From NCBI GenBank assembly GCA_012845835.1, contig JABAKD010000010.1:17495204-17559203 (forward strand): a DNA stretch of 64,000 nt. Direction: 5' to 3'. The notes under the pieces are model-generated. The model saw only the letters and a list, made by a program, of their open reading frames with translations. It made no database searches and was not told the DNA's origin. The translations under genes and the position numbers were made by a program. Positions 43,801 to 57,500 of the stretch are shown here, one piece after another (position 1 is the first letter of the stretch; the number at the start of each line of letters is the position of its first letter). This stretch comes from Undaria pinnatifida (Eukaryota; Sar; Phaeophyceae; Laminariales; Alariaceae).

Positions 43801-46800
43801 GACAACTTTGTATGTGCGGTATGAGCTTCAACGTTTGACCGCTCACTCATGAAATTGTCGAAAGCAAAAAGCATCGCAAAACAAAAGGAAACCTATGAAT
43901 AAGGTCAAAGCTCCCTTCTGTGCCTGCTTCCCGCTTAAGCTACACCTACACTTTTCCATTTGTTTTCATTTTGCGCCTTCCTTCTGTCAGTGTGAGCTCT
44001 TCACGTTGTGTTACCCAAAACCTAAGCCGCGTTTGCCATTCGACAATCAAACGTGCAGCATATGATGGCGTTCAACGTCGATCGTTCACACTTGAAATAC
44101 CAAGAAGAAAGTGGAAGAAAACAAAAGGAAGCAAAATGAACAGGAACCCTACGCAAGAGTAGCTTGTTTGAAGTTATTACTACAATGTGGAGTATGAGCC
44201 TCGATGTTGACGTCTCATAATCATTCCCAGAACGTAAAAAAAAACGGGCTTTTTGCGGATCGGGTCATTTCTCGCGGGTCGGGTCATTTCTCGCGGGCCG
44301 GGTCATTTCTCGCGAGTCGGGTCATTTCTCGCGGGTCGGATAGGGTCAGGATGATTCGTGAGATTTAAAAACCTCCTGATCAGACCCGACCCGACCCGTG
44401 AGGTTTCGGACACCTCGTGACCCAACCCAACGCGAACCGCGGTATTTTGAAAACCTCCTGATCCGACCCCATGGGACGGGTCATGACCAGTGAAAAGACC
44501 TGGATAAACCAACACTTTGCTACCGGTTCTGAGCAACTCGAACGATTTGGCTCTGTTCCTCACGGATAAGAACATCTAGGCAATTTGTTTGGTGCAGCGT
44601 AGCGTACCGTTCCATAGCGGATTCCACATCGCAAGATTAGAACAGAGCACGTTTTTTTTTCAAGGCCGCAAAAAAGGAGCTGAGGGGGCACTCGCGCGAG
44701 TGACCCCGAGGGCCGCCGGATAAAAAAAAAAGAGGCCCCCACAACCGACCCCCCTTCTATTTATTGCCTTGGTCAAGAACAGAAAAAAAATAAATGTTAC
44801 TGGCACATGCTACAGTACAGTGTAGAGGCGCGTCACTACAAAAGATGATTTTTTTTTTTTTAGCCGTTCCATGGTAGGATGGCTCTTAGCACGAGGAGAG
44901 GAGGAGCTCAACTGCGTCACCCGAGAAATGATATCGAAGGCGTTCGTTCGTTCGTTCGTTCGTTCGCGCAGCCCGACCAAGCTTCCATGCCTTAGTCACT
45001 AAAAAAAAAAAAAAAATACAAGCTAGTGAAATTACTTGATCAATGACTAGCCGCTAGGTCCCTCACTTGGGGATCTCAACCATTCATTGTCTTTTCCGCT
45101 GCTTTTTTTTTTCATTCGTTTTTTTCCTCTCTACGCCTCACCCAAGCTGTTGTTTTGAGTAACCTGGAAAGCGCACCCCCCAACACGGCCTAGGTATACA
45201 GCTAAAAACAAACATTCCTATTTGCAAAACAAGAAGAAAATGATATACCGACGGGTTTTCCCCTTCCTTATCAATTTACGGCTCCAAAAACCCTTCCACC
45301 CATAGTATTTCCAAGAAATTTTGTCCATAAAAAATGGGTTTCCAGTTGTAAGGTCATTTCTTTTTAACGAAAAAGAGGCATCCTCCTGGAAGGGGTTGCG
45401 GCTATTGGGCCGGATGTTTTTTTTTCTGGCATTCTGGTTGGTTGACCTCCTCAAGCGAGGACCTACCGGTTAGTCTGTTCGTTTCACGAGTGTTAAGGTA
45501 TTAGAGGGGTATTAGTCCGTTTGACCACTTGCAAAAGGTTAACCAATAGCTTACCCAAGCCAAGCATTATTAATACTCTCCCCCCCTGAAACGGCGGGAT
45601 AGCAGGTCGGCCGGATATACGGGCGAACCTGTCAATATCCAAGCGGTTTCATTTCCTGGGGATGCCGGGGAGAGTATTTTTCAAGTTCGACATGGGGAAA
45701 GCCTGAAAAAGGTTATTATTGTGGATGGTGGGAATCGATCCCACAACCCGAAAAACCCATAGTCTGTCGACGACGCCATTTGCTGTAGGTATTCGTGGGG
45801 TATTAGTCCGTTTGACCACTTACAAAAGGTTAACCAATAGCTTACCCAAACTAAGCCTTATAACACGATTCTAATAGCGAACATAAGTGCTGGTCGGGTT
45901 GCGCGAACAAAAGCCTTGGGGAGTTCGTGTTGTTTCGGGTGGCATGTTGAGCTGCTCCTCATGTTATATAGGAGCTCAGAAACTTCTCAGAATCCACTGG
46001 GTGCACATCGTGGGATGACTGCGAAAAAAAGAAACAGTTTTTTTCCTCTATTGTAGTGACACGCTTCTACACTGTTCTTTCAGACGCCATCCGACCACCG
46101 ATAAACAAGGTAGCGTTTGTTTTAGGGAACAAATATCTACGACTGAGGAAACCCACTTCGTATTGCCGCTGGACTATTGATACCTTTTTTTGCGTTACGA
46201 CTCGGTGTGAATCTACTGTAGGTACTACAAGCTACCCCTTCGGGGTATGGTTGGCTTGGGATCCTATGGGGTCCCTGTCGCGAGTTGAACAGGGAGACAC
46301 AACTCTTGTAAAAGCTAACGAAAAAGTAATGAGCCACCGTGCAACAAGTAACCGGGGGCAAGCATCACTGACTATGCATTGCTTGGAAAAATTTGACGGC
46401 GTAGTCTATAACAATGGTTGGTGGTGTCGGGGAGGTGCCATAATTATCGAATTTCGACTTGCGAGGGAGAAGATGCGGCTGGCCATAGTTTCAAAATATC
46501 AAGCACCGCCCAGTTCTTAGCGAGAGCTATACACTCTCTTAAGATTCCCACGGCGATGTGTTTAGCTCACCTGCTCCTGCATCGACCGCTGCTTTCCGCT
46601 CCGTGTCCCCCTCACTGCTCATACGGATAGCAGGAGCCAGGAACCGACTTTCGCGCAACAACACCGTCTACCGCAGGTACACCGGAGGAAATCGTCCCAA
46701 GCCCCCACATCTGCGATAAACCTCCTAGCGCGGACCCAAACCCAGGCCAACACCATCCTTCGCAAGGAGGGGAAAACATTAGGGACCGGATCCCTCCCCC

Positions 46801-49800
46801 ATCCCCAAAGGACGCAAGAACGCCTCCTCGCGACTGCCACGATACTACCAATTCCGATTTCTCCCCAGGAATGTCTGCGGTTACTATCCCGCGAGCCGGG
46901 TGGGCGGAAGGGAGAGAAGACTCCACCCCCAGTGACAACATAGATGGACGCGGTTGTCCACGTATTTCGGATGTTGGCTCTGCTTGGTGCAGTCAGGAAT
47001 CCGCTGCGCCGCAATCGGATATAGGGGGCGTGGTTGAGTTGTCCCGGTCCACCTCGATCTGTTCGGTGCAAGAGCAACTGGGGGTGGAGATGCCGCCACG
47101 GTCATCGAGCGCGGCTTCTCTCTACGGGCGGGCTTTCGGGAGGCCGTCCACACAGGCGCGTATAAACAGCTTTGTTTCAAGCAAGTTTTTTTTTTTTTTT
47201 TCCGTTCGCGGTCTTTGTTTTTGACACCCCAAACAAACGCTGGAAAATAGCGTTTGCCCGTTTTTTGTTTTTCACGGCCAAAAGCATTTTGGAGACGTTA
47301 ATGATGTCGTTTGTACTTGATCTTGTAGTCGTAAACAATGTCCTATACCATTTCCGAATAGTTCTCCTGAAAAACAAAAGGTGCGAGGTCAAGAGAAGCC
47401 TGTTACGATGATAGAGGTATTGAGGTATACCGTTTTCTGGCGAAATAACTTTCTGAATGACGGGGCTCCTTAACCCGAAGTCACCCTAAGACGCCTGCTA
47501 CGATGATAGAGGCATTAAGGTATACCGTTTTTTTGTCGAAATCACTTTCTGAACGACGGAGCTCCTCAACCCAAAGTCACCCTAAAACGCCTGCTACGAT
47601 ACAGGCATTAAGGTATATCGTTTTTGGCGAAATCACTTTCTGAATGACGGGGCTCCTTAGCCCAAAATCATCGGGAAAAAAATAATTAATTTATTGTTGT
47701 TGTTGCAGATATGGTTCCCGAGAACGGTGTAGCTCGAAAAAAGAAAAAAGAAAGAAAAAAAAAACAACCACCGCTCTCCGTTCGATTTGTTCTTTTATTT
47801 GGGAGAGATCCGGTTGTCAGGCGGGCCATGGACACATCCTAAGGCAAAGCAAGGCGCATGCATCGCCGTGGTTTAGGCTCTCCGCGTGAGGATCTCTGAG
47901 TATCACCCCCCAAAAGTGACTGATCAATAGAGCAAAAACTCAAAGAGCAACCCGATGATAATAAAAAAAGAACTGACCCCGGGTTAGTACACAAAATTTC
48001 CGTATTGCAAAAACCAAGAATGATGAAGTCTGACGATTTTTGGCTTAACGCCTTCACGACTGAGAACCGTTTTTTTTTTGTACAAAGTTACTTGAATTTG
48101 GTACTCGTATATGGAGGGATTTTGGGTGGGGCTCTCGAGGGGTTAAGGAGCCCCGTGCTTATCAGAAGAGCATTTTTTTTTGCCGAAATTCGAAACCTCT
48201 ATCGTAGCACGCGTCGAAAAAAATAAAATAATATCGCTTCGCTCTTGAGTGTTATTTTATACACCTTGCGATGATGATGATGATGGTGATGATGATGGTG
48301 ATGATGGTGATGGTGATGATATTGGGCGATAGCCCATGCTTAGGGTCGGCTTGCTCGCGTGGTCCATGTCATGCGGGGGCCTTGGTTGCGCGGTGGCAGC
48401 GGACAAAAAGAGAAGTCCCAGAGCTGATCATTTTGTAGAATTATTAGTTATACTATCGTCGCGTACATCCGAGTATATTGCCACAACCAAGACGTGTGAG
48501 TCAAGATCGGCCAGAAGGCGCCCACAAACCAGAGACCAAAACAAGGACGAAACAAGATTGAAATAATGGCGTATCCCGTTGGAATTAACCCAGAACTAAC
48601 AGTACCATAGAAGGCATGCTTTCAGCGGGGTGGCTGACATTCTGACAACACACCACCATCCAATAGAAAGCACTCATTTCCCAATTCGAAACTATATTGC
48701 TTGTACATACGTGAAAATCATGAATCATATCTCCATAGAATATTACATAAATATACTGCTCATCGGGCAGACTGCAAGTGCAAGACGTTTCAGGTGATGA
48801 TGATAACGATGATGATGTTGTTGTTGATGATGATGATGATGTTGATGATGATGATGATGATGACGATGATGATGATGTTGTTGATGATGATGTTGTTGAT
48901 GATGATGTTGTTGATTATGATGATGATGACGACGATGATGGTGACGATAATGGTGTGCAGTACATAATTCGTTCCAGGATAGAACGAATACTCGTGTCCA
49001 TTTCGGCGGTACGCAACGCCAAGAAAGATTTCAAAACGTTACACCGAATACCATGTTGTCACCCTACCCTACGCTGCGTCCGTCGTCGCAGGTGACCAGA
49101 TTCTCAAACGGTGTTCAAGAATGGCGGGGGAAAACCTCCCAGGGAGGCCGCTTCATCATCCCCTGCCAGCCTCCCGCGTCCTTAACCTGCAAACCCTGCA
49201 CCGCCCCGGCTCACGGCAATCCCGGGCCTCCAAGAGGAGTGACCCCGGAGATTTGGTGTCGACAAGACTCGGGAGAAGTTGTTGTAGAAACTTTGGACCT
49301 GAAGAGGGTGGAAGATGCGCTAGCGACGCTCATAGAAGAACAAGACATCGCCGACGCTATGGCTGGGAAACCCCCTCGGGAGCGCAACCATCCATGGACG
49401 ACAGCAAAGAAGGACCGGAGTCCTCAAAGCGGTAACGGCTCCACTCCCAAATCTTTGATGATAGCGGCTGCTGTAGATTCGGCGACTGCCGAAGCGAGCG
49501 CTACACCTGGACATGCTTCAACAGACGAAGGGCATACAACAGAAATTGGCGATGTCGGCGTGTTGGGCGGGGCAATAAAATCGAGGGCGCGTAATATGAG
49601 GAACGTGTTTGCGGTGTATAAGCACAGGGGTGCACAGCTGGTCCTCGCGCAGAGCCGCAACAAGCACCCGTTTCGACTCGACGGGGTCTTCTGTCGCCCG
49701 GATCGGGGGGAGTGGGCCGGACAGGTGACTGCATCCCATGATGATAAAAATAACACCCGCCTCTAAGAGGCAAGCAACACTTATGATATCACTTCCCACA

Positions 49801-51503
49801 AAAAGAAAGCTGACGAGGATTTTCCTTGTTAGTGCGAAAATGAAGCACATCTTAACAGGAAACAGTTTTTTATTTTCAATTTTTTTTGTTTTCATTTTTA
49901 ATCATCTCTTTTACTCTCCAGCTCGAACCCGCCAGAGGTTTTATTTACCCTCTGCGACCTTTGGGACACAAGCCGTTCCCGCACGCGTCTTCCCTTCCCC
50001 CACCTCCGGTACACTCCTACGCAACACTCGTTCACTCACTCACTCACTCACTCACTCACTCACTCACTCACGCGAAAGAAAGCTAACGAAAAACTACCGA
50101 GGTGATACGACCCGACCCGCGCGCTTGACGACCAGGTGCACATGTCTGCCACTGCCAAGAAATTTATTGCGAGGAGGGCGCTTGACAAGGTTCTCGAGAG
50201 GTGTGTCGCCCGCTCAGCGCGCTACGAGCTTTGAATCTCGGCTCGGAGAGAGGGAGGGGAGGGAGGGGAGGGAGGGGGGGGGAGGGGGGGGCTCATTTTT
50301 TGCTTACCTTAGTCATTTGATTGACCACGCATCCCTTTCGAGACGTGGAGCCCCTTTCCTACTCCCAATTTCTACGCCCCCAACATTCGGGCGCTCAGTA
50401 CGCTTTTTCCGTATATTTCATAAAATAATTTGCTTTTCTAACCTTATCTGAGGGGGGGGGGCATTTTCGCTTTGGTTAGTTTTCGTGTCCACGATCAAGT
50501 TGGGTTGTCCTCACTCGCGGTAGGGGAAAACAAAAATAAAAAAATCGAACACTGCGTAGTTTCGTTGGAATGGGTCATCTCGGGGCGCTACATGTATACA
50601 CCGCTGGTATCTGAGGTAACTACGTCGTACCAGGAAATTATTTCATTGTCCGAAAAAAACGCTTCGATTCCCCTTCGGGGATGTGGTTGGCGCGATGGAA
50701 AATCCCGGGGGGCGTGTTTCAAGTCGGAAACGGGGAGGGGGGGGGGGAGGGGGCGGAACTCGTGTGAAAACTAACGAAAAAGAGAATCAGCCACCGCCCT
50801 CGTAACCCGGCAAGTAACCACGACCAGCCATCCCGGAAGAGTTTGTAGCTTAGTCCACGAGAAATTCATGCGACTTGCTTCAGTTCCGTGTGTTGTTTTG
50901 GTTTCAAGCCATCCGACGGTAGGAATGCAGCAGATTCTAAGAAATTTCTGAGCTCCTATCATGAGGAGCCGAATCAGTTTTCCACGCCAGAGTTAACATA
51001 TTGGAGCCTGCTTTGTTGTGGTCGCAGACTAGATTCTGGCGGTGACTTAACGCGAGAACAACAAAAACAATCGCTCTATTAGGTATGCTGGCGGTTCGAA
51101 AAAAACAGAGCATGCCCGCCGTGCTATGATATGTAAGTGCGTACATGTGTACCACTAAATGTATACGCGTAAACTGCCTTCCGCCCGCATACAGCCAGTG
51201 GGTGAGTTTTCATTAATCGAAACTTGTTTCGTTACGTTATTTCTTGAACGGACTACCCCATCCCCTGATCCCATTCCTACTACCCCTACCCCTAACCCTA
51301 CCCCTACCCCTACCCCCATCCCTATCCCTGACCCGAACCCTAACCCTAACCCTAACCCTTCAGGAGGAACGAGCAGAGGGGGCGCATCGGCAGGACTATG
51401 TGCAGGTTGATCGAACAAGTGAGAGCAAGCTGCCATCTAACAATGTATAGCGCTTGCTCCTGTCATACCATACCATCCACAACTTTCTATTGGTTGTTGT
51501 TGT

Positions 51504-51576
<73 letters not shown>

Positions 51577-54500
51577 ATTGTTGTTGCTGTTGGTTGTTGT
51601 TGTCATCCGATGAAGTGCAGCATGAGTTTCAACAACATCGATCGCCCATAAAAACATTCTCAAACTCAGGAACCTATATTTTTCTCTTGGAAGGCAGCCG
51701 TCACGTGTGACACTCCAATCGTCGCGGTGCAACCGTGGCAACCTCTATCCACCGTGCGGACGGCTTACGTACGACGTCTATATCCCTTCTGTTCTTCCTT
51801 CCGGGCTGCCATGGATTTAACCCAAATGTTTCAATTTCCATCGCTGCGGCAAGGGCGATCTACCTATCCACCGCTTTGATGACCTATGCACCCAATCTAT
51901 CTCCCTTCTCTACTTTCTTCCAGGTTGATATCGATATACGCCAATCGTTTTTCTTGCATGGAAAAAACGTTATTAATAGTTTCAACTTTCAATCGCCGCG
52001 GCAGGAGCAACCTATCCATACTCCCGGACGACCTACTATTCACGAATTTTTATCTCTCTTCTCGCGAACTTCCGGGTTGCCATCGATCTAATCCAATCGG
52101 TTTTCGTGTATAAAAAAACGTTATTTTCAACTTCCAATCCAATCGTTTCGCGGCAGGGGCAACCTATCCACCGCTTGGACGGCCCCCGCCTTCGCGTCCT
52201 GCTCATCAAGGCACGCGGCCTCGGCGGAGATCGGCTGACGATCGACATCATGGAAGCCGAAGCAGCTCTTCAGCTGTACGGACGGGTGGAGGAAAGCGCC
52301 ACCGTCATCCAGGTAAGGCCGTCGCCGTCGTACCGTGAAAGGTTCGTTGATGACGCGGGCCGGCGGTAGGTTTAGCTTCTTGGCTTGCTGGGGTTCCTGG
52401 TTTGAGGAGCTCGATCAAGCTAGGGTTTAGGCTAGGGTTAAGGTGAGGGTCAAGGTGAGGGTTAAGGAAGGAATCATCCCACGGTCTAGGGGTTGCGCTT
52501 TTTTTTTGGGGGGGGGGGAACCACATTGTTCTTACCGGTTGACTCAAGAGCGTGTAACTATCGGTGAGAGTATGAAAATTTTGCGGGAAATTTTTGTTTT
52601 AGGACTGGCGAATGGAATTGTTGGTCGGGTTGCGCGACCCAAAATTGACCTTCGTCGAAGTCGTGCTTCCGGCGTGAGATTTCGATTGAGCTGCTCGTGT
52701 TTTGGAGCTCAGAAATTTCTTTGAAACTTCTTCTGCTGCACCACTTGAGCGTGCTACGATAAAGAGAGAGGTAGCAGCGCCTTTGGGATTTTATGTTTTT
52801 TGTATTTTGCTCCTTTCTTAAAAACCGTCATGTTTTTTTTCGTCATTCTTGGCTTTCAGCATAATTTTTTGGGAAATCGACAAAATCGGGTACACCCGGG
52901 TGGTTTCTGAACAAAATCGGGTACTTTTTTTTCCGCGACGGGGCGCGCTTACGTACGCCTGCAAAACGCCTCCAAATCGCCTTCTGGCGCCTGAACTCAC
53001 TGCGCCTTGTGTACGCGCAGCACCCCAAACCGTTTTTTCGGCGTTCAAACCCTCAAAACGGCGCCAATGACGGCCCCCAAAAAGTGCTCTCGACGGACAA
53101 CCCGATTTTGTTCAGGAACACACCGGGTATACCCCGCCCTGTGCTTCGATTTTATCAACTACCCGATTTCGGCCATACTGCACCCGTTTTTGTTCACTTG
53201 CAACACCCGCGGAGACACGGAAACGGACGACATCTCCCCGCAACCCAGCTGTGGAAGATCCCGCACACAACTAGCAACTTGGCGACTGTCATGCGACCAC
53301 AGCAGCACTGCTAACTTCCCGGCCCACAAAGATCCAGCCCCGATGCAACCGCACTGCGAAGAATGGTGGCATGGCGGTGAGCGCGGACACCCAACCAAGA
53401 TCCGGCGACACCCAACCAAGATCCGGCGCTAGGACGAAAAGACAAGACAATATTGTTGTTTGTTGTTTTCTCACATTAACTCTTGTCAAAAATCTAGAGC
53501 CCGTGGTCACACAAAGGTGCTGGAGCCCTAGGAAGATCCGAATAACCAAGTGAAATCAAAATTCGTCAGGGAAATACTACGCTTTCCCGCCTAAAAACGC
53601 ATGATACGGAAGAAGGCGCACAAGTGAAAAGGTCAAATGTGCAAACTAAACTCACATGGCCGCGCGTATCCACTCAACTACAGCATAGAGTTCCCCCGTC
53701 CCCACAACTAACCAACTCGTATATGTAGAGACGGTCCACTGTTGGTGATTTGGTCCTCACAACAACACGCGTCAGACGAGCCTGAGGGTGCCTGTTGTCG
53801 GAGAACTTCGTGTTTTTCCGAAAAAATAAGGGACGTATGTATCCTCCCTTCCCCGGAGCATGTATTGCGGTGGGGTGCTTCGAAGTACTTCGTATAACTC
53901 AACAAAACTACTTGTACTTCGTAGTACAGCTGTTGCGTGTGTGTATGCGTTCGCAGTATGTGTTAGCAGTCCAGTACGTGTTCGCAGCACAGTATGTGCT
54001 CGAAGTACAGTAGTAGTATGTGTTCGCATCACGGTATATATATGTTCGCGTTATTGAGTACGTGTTCGCAGTAGGTGTTTGCAGGACAGAATGAATGTGT
54101 TCGCAGTACAGAGGGTTCGAACGCCGAAAAAACGGTTTGGGGTGCTGCGCGTACACAAGGCGCAGTGAGTTCAGGCGCCAGAAGGCGATTTGGAGGCGTT
54201 TTGCAGGCGTACGTAAGCGCGCCCCGTCGCGGAAAAAAAGGTACCCGATTTTGTTCAGAAACCACCCGGGTGTACCCGATTTTGTCGATTTCCCTAATTT
54301 TTTTCTGTATACCTAAACTATGGGGTTTGCTCCTCATTGTGTAGCACGTATCACTTTGTTGTCAACCATCAGTTTTGTTTGCGCGGTGGGGGTATAGAGT
54401 TTCTCAAGCCACCACCCTTAGAAGGAATAACGTGCGTCTTTTACCGTAGCCTGTGTCGCGGGCGGGTGGGGTAGACGCGTGCTACGATGATAGAAGTTCC

Positions 54501-57500
54501 TCAATTTGGGAGCTTTAAGGCATGTCTCTTCTTAACCCACAAACCGACTTGGAGCAAAACAAAACCGCTTTGATCCCGGATGAATAATCCCATGACCTAG
54601 GTATTGAACGAGAATCACGCGACAAAAATGGCCTGTTTCCGACGATTTTGGGTTAAAGAGCCCCGTCATTCAGAAAGTGATTTCGCCAAAAAACGGTATA
54701 CCTTAGTAATGCCTCTATAGTAGCAGGCGTCTTAGTTGTAGTGATTTTGGGTTAAGGAACCCCGTCACTCAGAAAGTGATTTCGCCAAAAAACGGTATAC
54801 CTCAATACCCCTATCATCGTAGCAGGCGTCTTAGGGTGACTTTGGGTTAAGGGGCCCCGTCATTTAGAAAGTGACTTCGCTAAAAAACGGTATACCTTAG
54901 GAATACCTCCATCGTAGCACGCGTCATAATTCAGCTGCAAAAGGGGTAGTCCGTGTTGACCAAAGGCATTAGGGGGGGGGGGGGCTTAATTGAGGAACCG
55001 CTCACGAAAAAAAAAATGAAATACCGTTCAAGTTTTACAAAACAGAAGGTCCGAATTTTGGAGTTTTGGCTCTTTTTTTTGCGATAAGAACGGCTGAATG
55101 GCCATAATAAGGTCACGGAGGACCGTTTGCGTCCACTGGTCCCCGGGTGCAATATTTCGACTAATGCTTCGAAAAAGAAACAACCACGAGGGTGTCGAAA
55201 GACTGTCACTCTCCATCAATCAGTGGCCACCATCTCTTATAACATGTGGTGGAGGCAGCACATAAATCGAAGAATAGCCCACAGGGTTGGTCGTCGGGTT
55301 GGGCGTGACTTTTTTTTTTCTCAGAAACGATGTTTAAGGTACGTACGGCAGAACGCGCCGCTGTCGTGCAGGTTAGAGGTCGTGTTGCCGTGAGTGTCGT
55401 CTCCTCGACAAGGAGTCGTCCATCCCACGCTAGGGGTGCAGCAGAAGTTTCTAAGAAGTTCCTGCAGCAGAAGTTTCTAAGAAGTTTCTGAGGGGCCCTA
55501 ACGTACGGAGCTCAATGTCTCTGTGTCACGCCGAAACATTACCTCGAAGACATTCTTCGCTCGCGCGAACTCGACCAACGATTCAACGACGTTGGTGCTA
55601 AGAAAAAAACATAAATCTACTCGTAAACTTATCAAGCTGGCCGATAGTGCCACGGTTGAATTGCTCAAACCAATCAGAATGTCAGAAAAAAAATCTTTTG
55701 CCCCAAGAATCGCAACCCCGACCGCGAGATGCCTCCTTACTTACGTATGTGTAAACGCCTCGAGGTAGCATGGATAAAATTCAAACAGTTTTGTTGACTG
55801 CGTTTTTTTTTGTTTGACCGCTGCTCGCTTCTGGGTGGATTTTTTGTTTTTCGCCTTGAGTTAGAAAGGAATTACGTGAAATACAATTCGACGCAAGTCT
55901 CGATCAGGGACGAAAAATGCTGAATTCTTCTCGCGATAAAAACGAAAAGGCACGTACCGTGGTAGTGGAGAGGGAGAAGGAGGGGCCCCGCTATGTTGTC
56001 CCGGATCTGAGTTACTACTGGGAGGGAGGGCGAGAGTACTGCGAGGATAATAAATGGGATGAAGAAGAACGAAGAAATGACGATGGTTTGGGAATTGCAT
56101 TTTTGTGATGCTGACGGCCTCTGGGTTCGTGAGGCTTGGCTCTGAGCGAGAGCCTTTTCGCTTTTCGTGACGACGACACAATCATGCCACGATACGAAAG
56201 GCGCATAGTTTTGTCTCCTCCTGCAAAATATTCTTGATTTGAGGATTTTTACATCTCACCCCCGAAAAAGGTAACACTTTCGCGTACAAACTGAAAGTAC
56301 ACCCCCGATTATGACCAAAAAACGAAGAATGGCACACATTCCGACGACTTCAGAACCCTCGTCATTCAGAACAATAAAAACGTCCAAAAGTACTACCTGT
56401 TAAGGAATTAGATAGTACTAGTCGGTTTGACCACTTGCAACAGGTTAACCAATAGCTGACCCAAACTAAGACTTATAACACTATCCCCCCCTGAAACGGC
56501 GGGATATAGCAGGTCGACCGGATATGCGGGCGGACCCTTCAACATCCAATCGGTTTCATTTCCTGGGGATACCCGGGAGAGTATTTTTTTCAAGTTCGAC
56601 ATTGTGGATGGTGGGATTTGAACCCACGACCCAAAAACCCATGGACTGTCGACGACGCCATTTTGATAAGGAATTAGAGGGTATTAGTCCGTTTGACCAC
56701 TGGTAACCGGTTGACCGATTGCCTACCCAACACAAGCCTTGTAACATACCTCTTTTATAGAACGCGTCTGACCACGATAAACCCAACCCACCTGCTGCCC
56801 TTACTCCACGCTTCTTTCCCCATGGCTGGGTATGTCGAAGGCCCTGGCCAGGGGAGTTCTGGGGCGGTTAGCTTCGAAGAGGGACCTGGCCGCCAGAAGA
56901 GAAAAGGCTAGGTTGACGCGGGTTGTCATGGCGGCCGGTGGTGTGCTGGCTGAAGAATTTGTCGGACGCGTTCTTCATGTCGCTTTGCGCAAGGCAAAGC
57001 GGTTCATCAGGTATTGGTTCTGTTACTAGTATTAAAGAGTTATTTCCACCGCTTTGCGCGAGGCAAAACGGTCATCAGGTGTCGTTATTATTACTATTCA
57101 GAGTTCGGCATATCGCTTTGCGCAGGGGCAAAACAGTTTGTCCAAGGTATTGTTGTTATTTTTCTATTCAATGAGGACTACAGTCATGCATGACAACGAC
57201 TACACCCCAGCTCGTACTTCTCTTTTATTTAATTTCCTTTCTATTCTTATTTTTCTTTGTTTCTTTTTTCCAATTGACTTGCGTCTGTCGTGCGTATGCG
57301 TAGTGATAGGGACTACGTGTACTATATACGTGGTAGTCTTTCTTGGGTGGCAAGCGGTATAGTCGGGTTTTCCAGGCGCGAGTAATGAGACGTATGCACC
57401 GGTATGGACCTGGCACATCGTAGACTGACTCCCGATTTCACTTTTATATGTTTCTGGTGGAGGCATGAATTGCATCAGCTGTGATATATGCGTGTACGAC

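Larger units (their letters stand above)
43739..46630. other. Large gene intron 17 or intergenic region
   Basis: If the stop at 43771 is used, this is 3'UTR and intergenic DNA. It contains an 80-bp dispersed repeat (43800-44210, three copies: GCATATGATGGCGTTCAACG type), a family D copy (44245-44500), a CACTCGCGCGAGTGACCCC (F-like) element (44690), family B copies (44865-45075; reverse 45420-45490 and 45885-46025) and a family I SINE (45490-45870). No clear polyadenylation signal decides the question. Confidence 0.5.
47160..49091. other. Large gene intron(s) 18-19
   Basis: Holds a family A element with a three-copy end array (47402-47700), a reverse family A copy (47870-48215), GAT microsatellites (48264-48320 and 48795-48955), and the candidate microexon. 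The stretch 48330-48760 is unassigned. Confidence 0.5.
52313..56840. other. Large gene intron 22 (4.5 kb)
   Basis: Contains a reverse family B copy (52520-52750), the 1.42-kb inverted-repeat element, a reverse family A element with end array (54473-54925), a poly-G stretch (54970), a family B copy (55420-55690), an H copy (reverse, 55885-56060), an A-like fragment (56340-56400) and a family I SINE (56402-56755). Confidence 0.55.

Noticed and set aside
43433..43846. 137-codon minus-strand open frame
   Set aside because: The plus-strand exon 17 joins in phase and has a good acceptor; the minus frame has neither, and it shadows exon 17.
51300..51360. True chromosome end
   Set aside because: Coding exons of the same gene lie on both sides; the repeats are short and partly degenerate.
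53159..53432. Transposase gene in the 1.4-kb element
   Set aside because: The frame is short, has a duplicated HPTKIRR end and shows no catalytic motif I can recognise.
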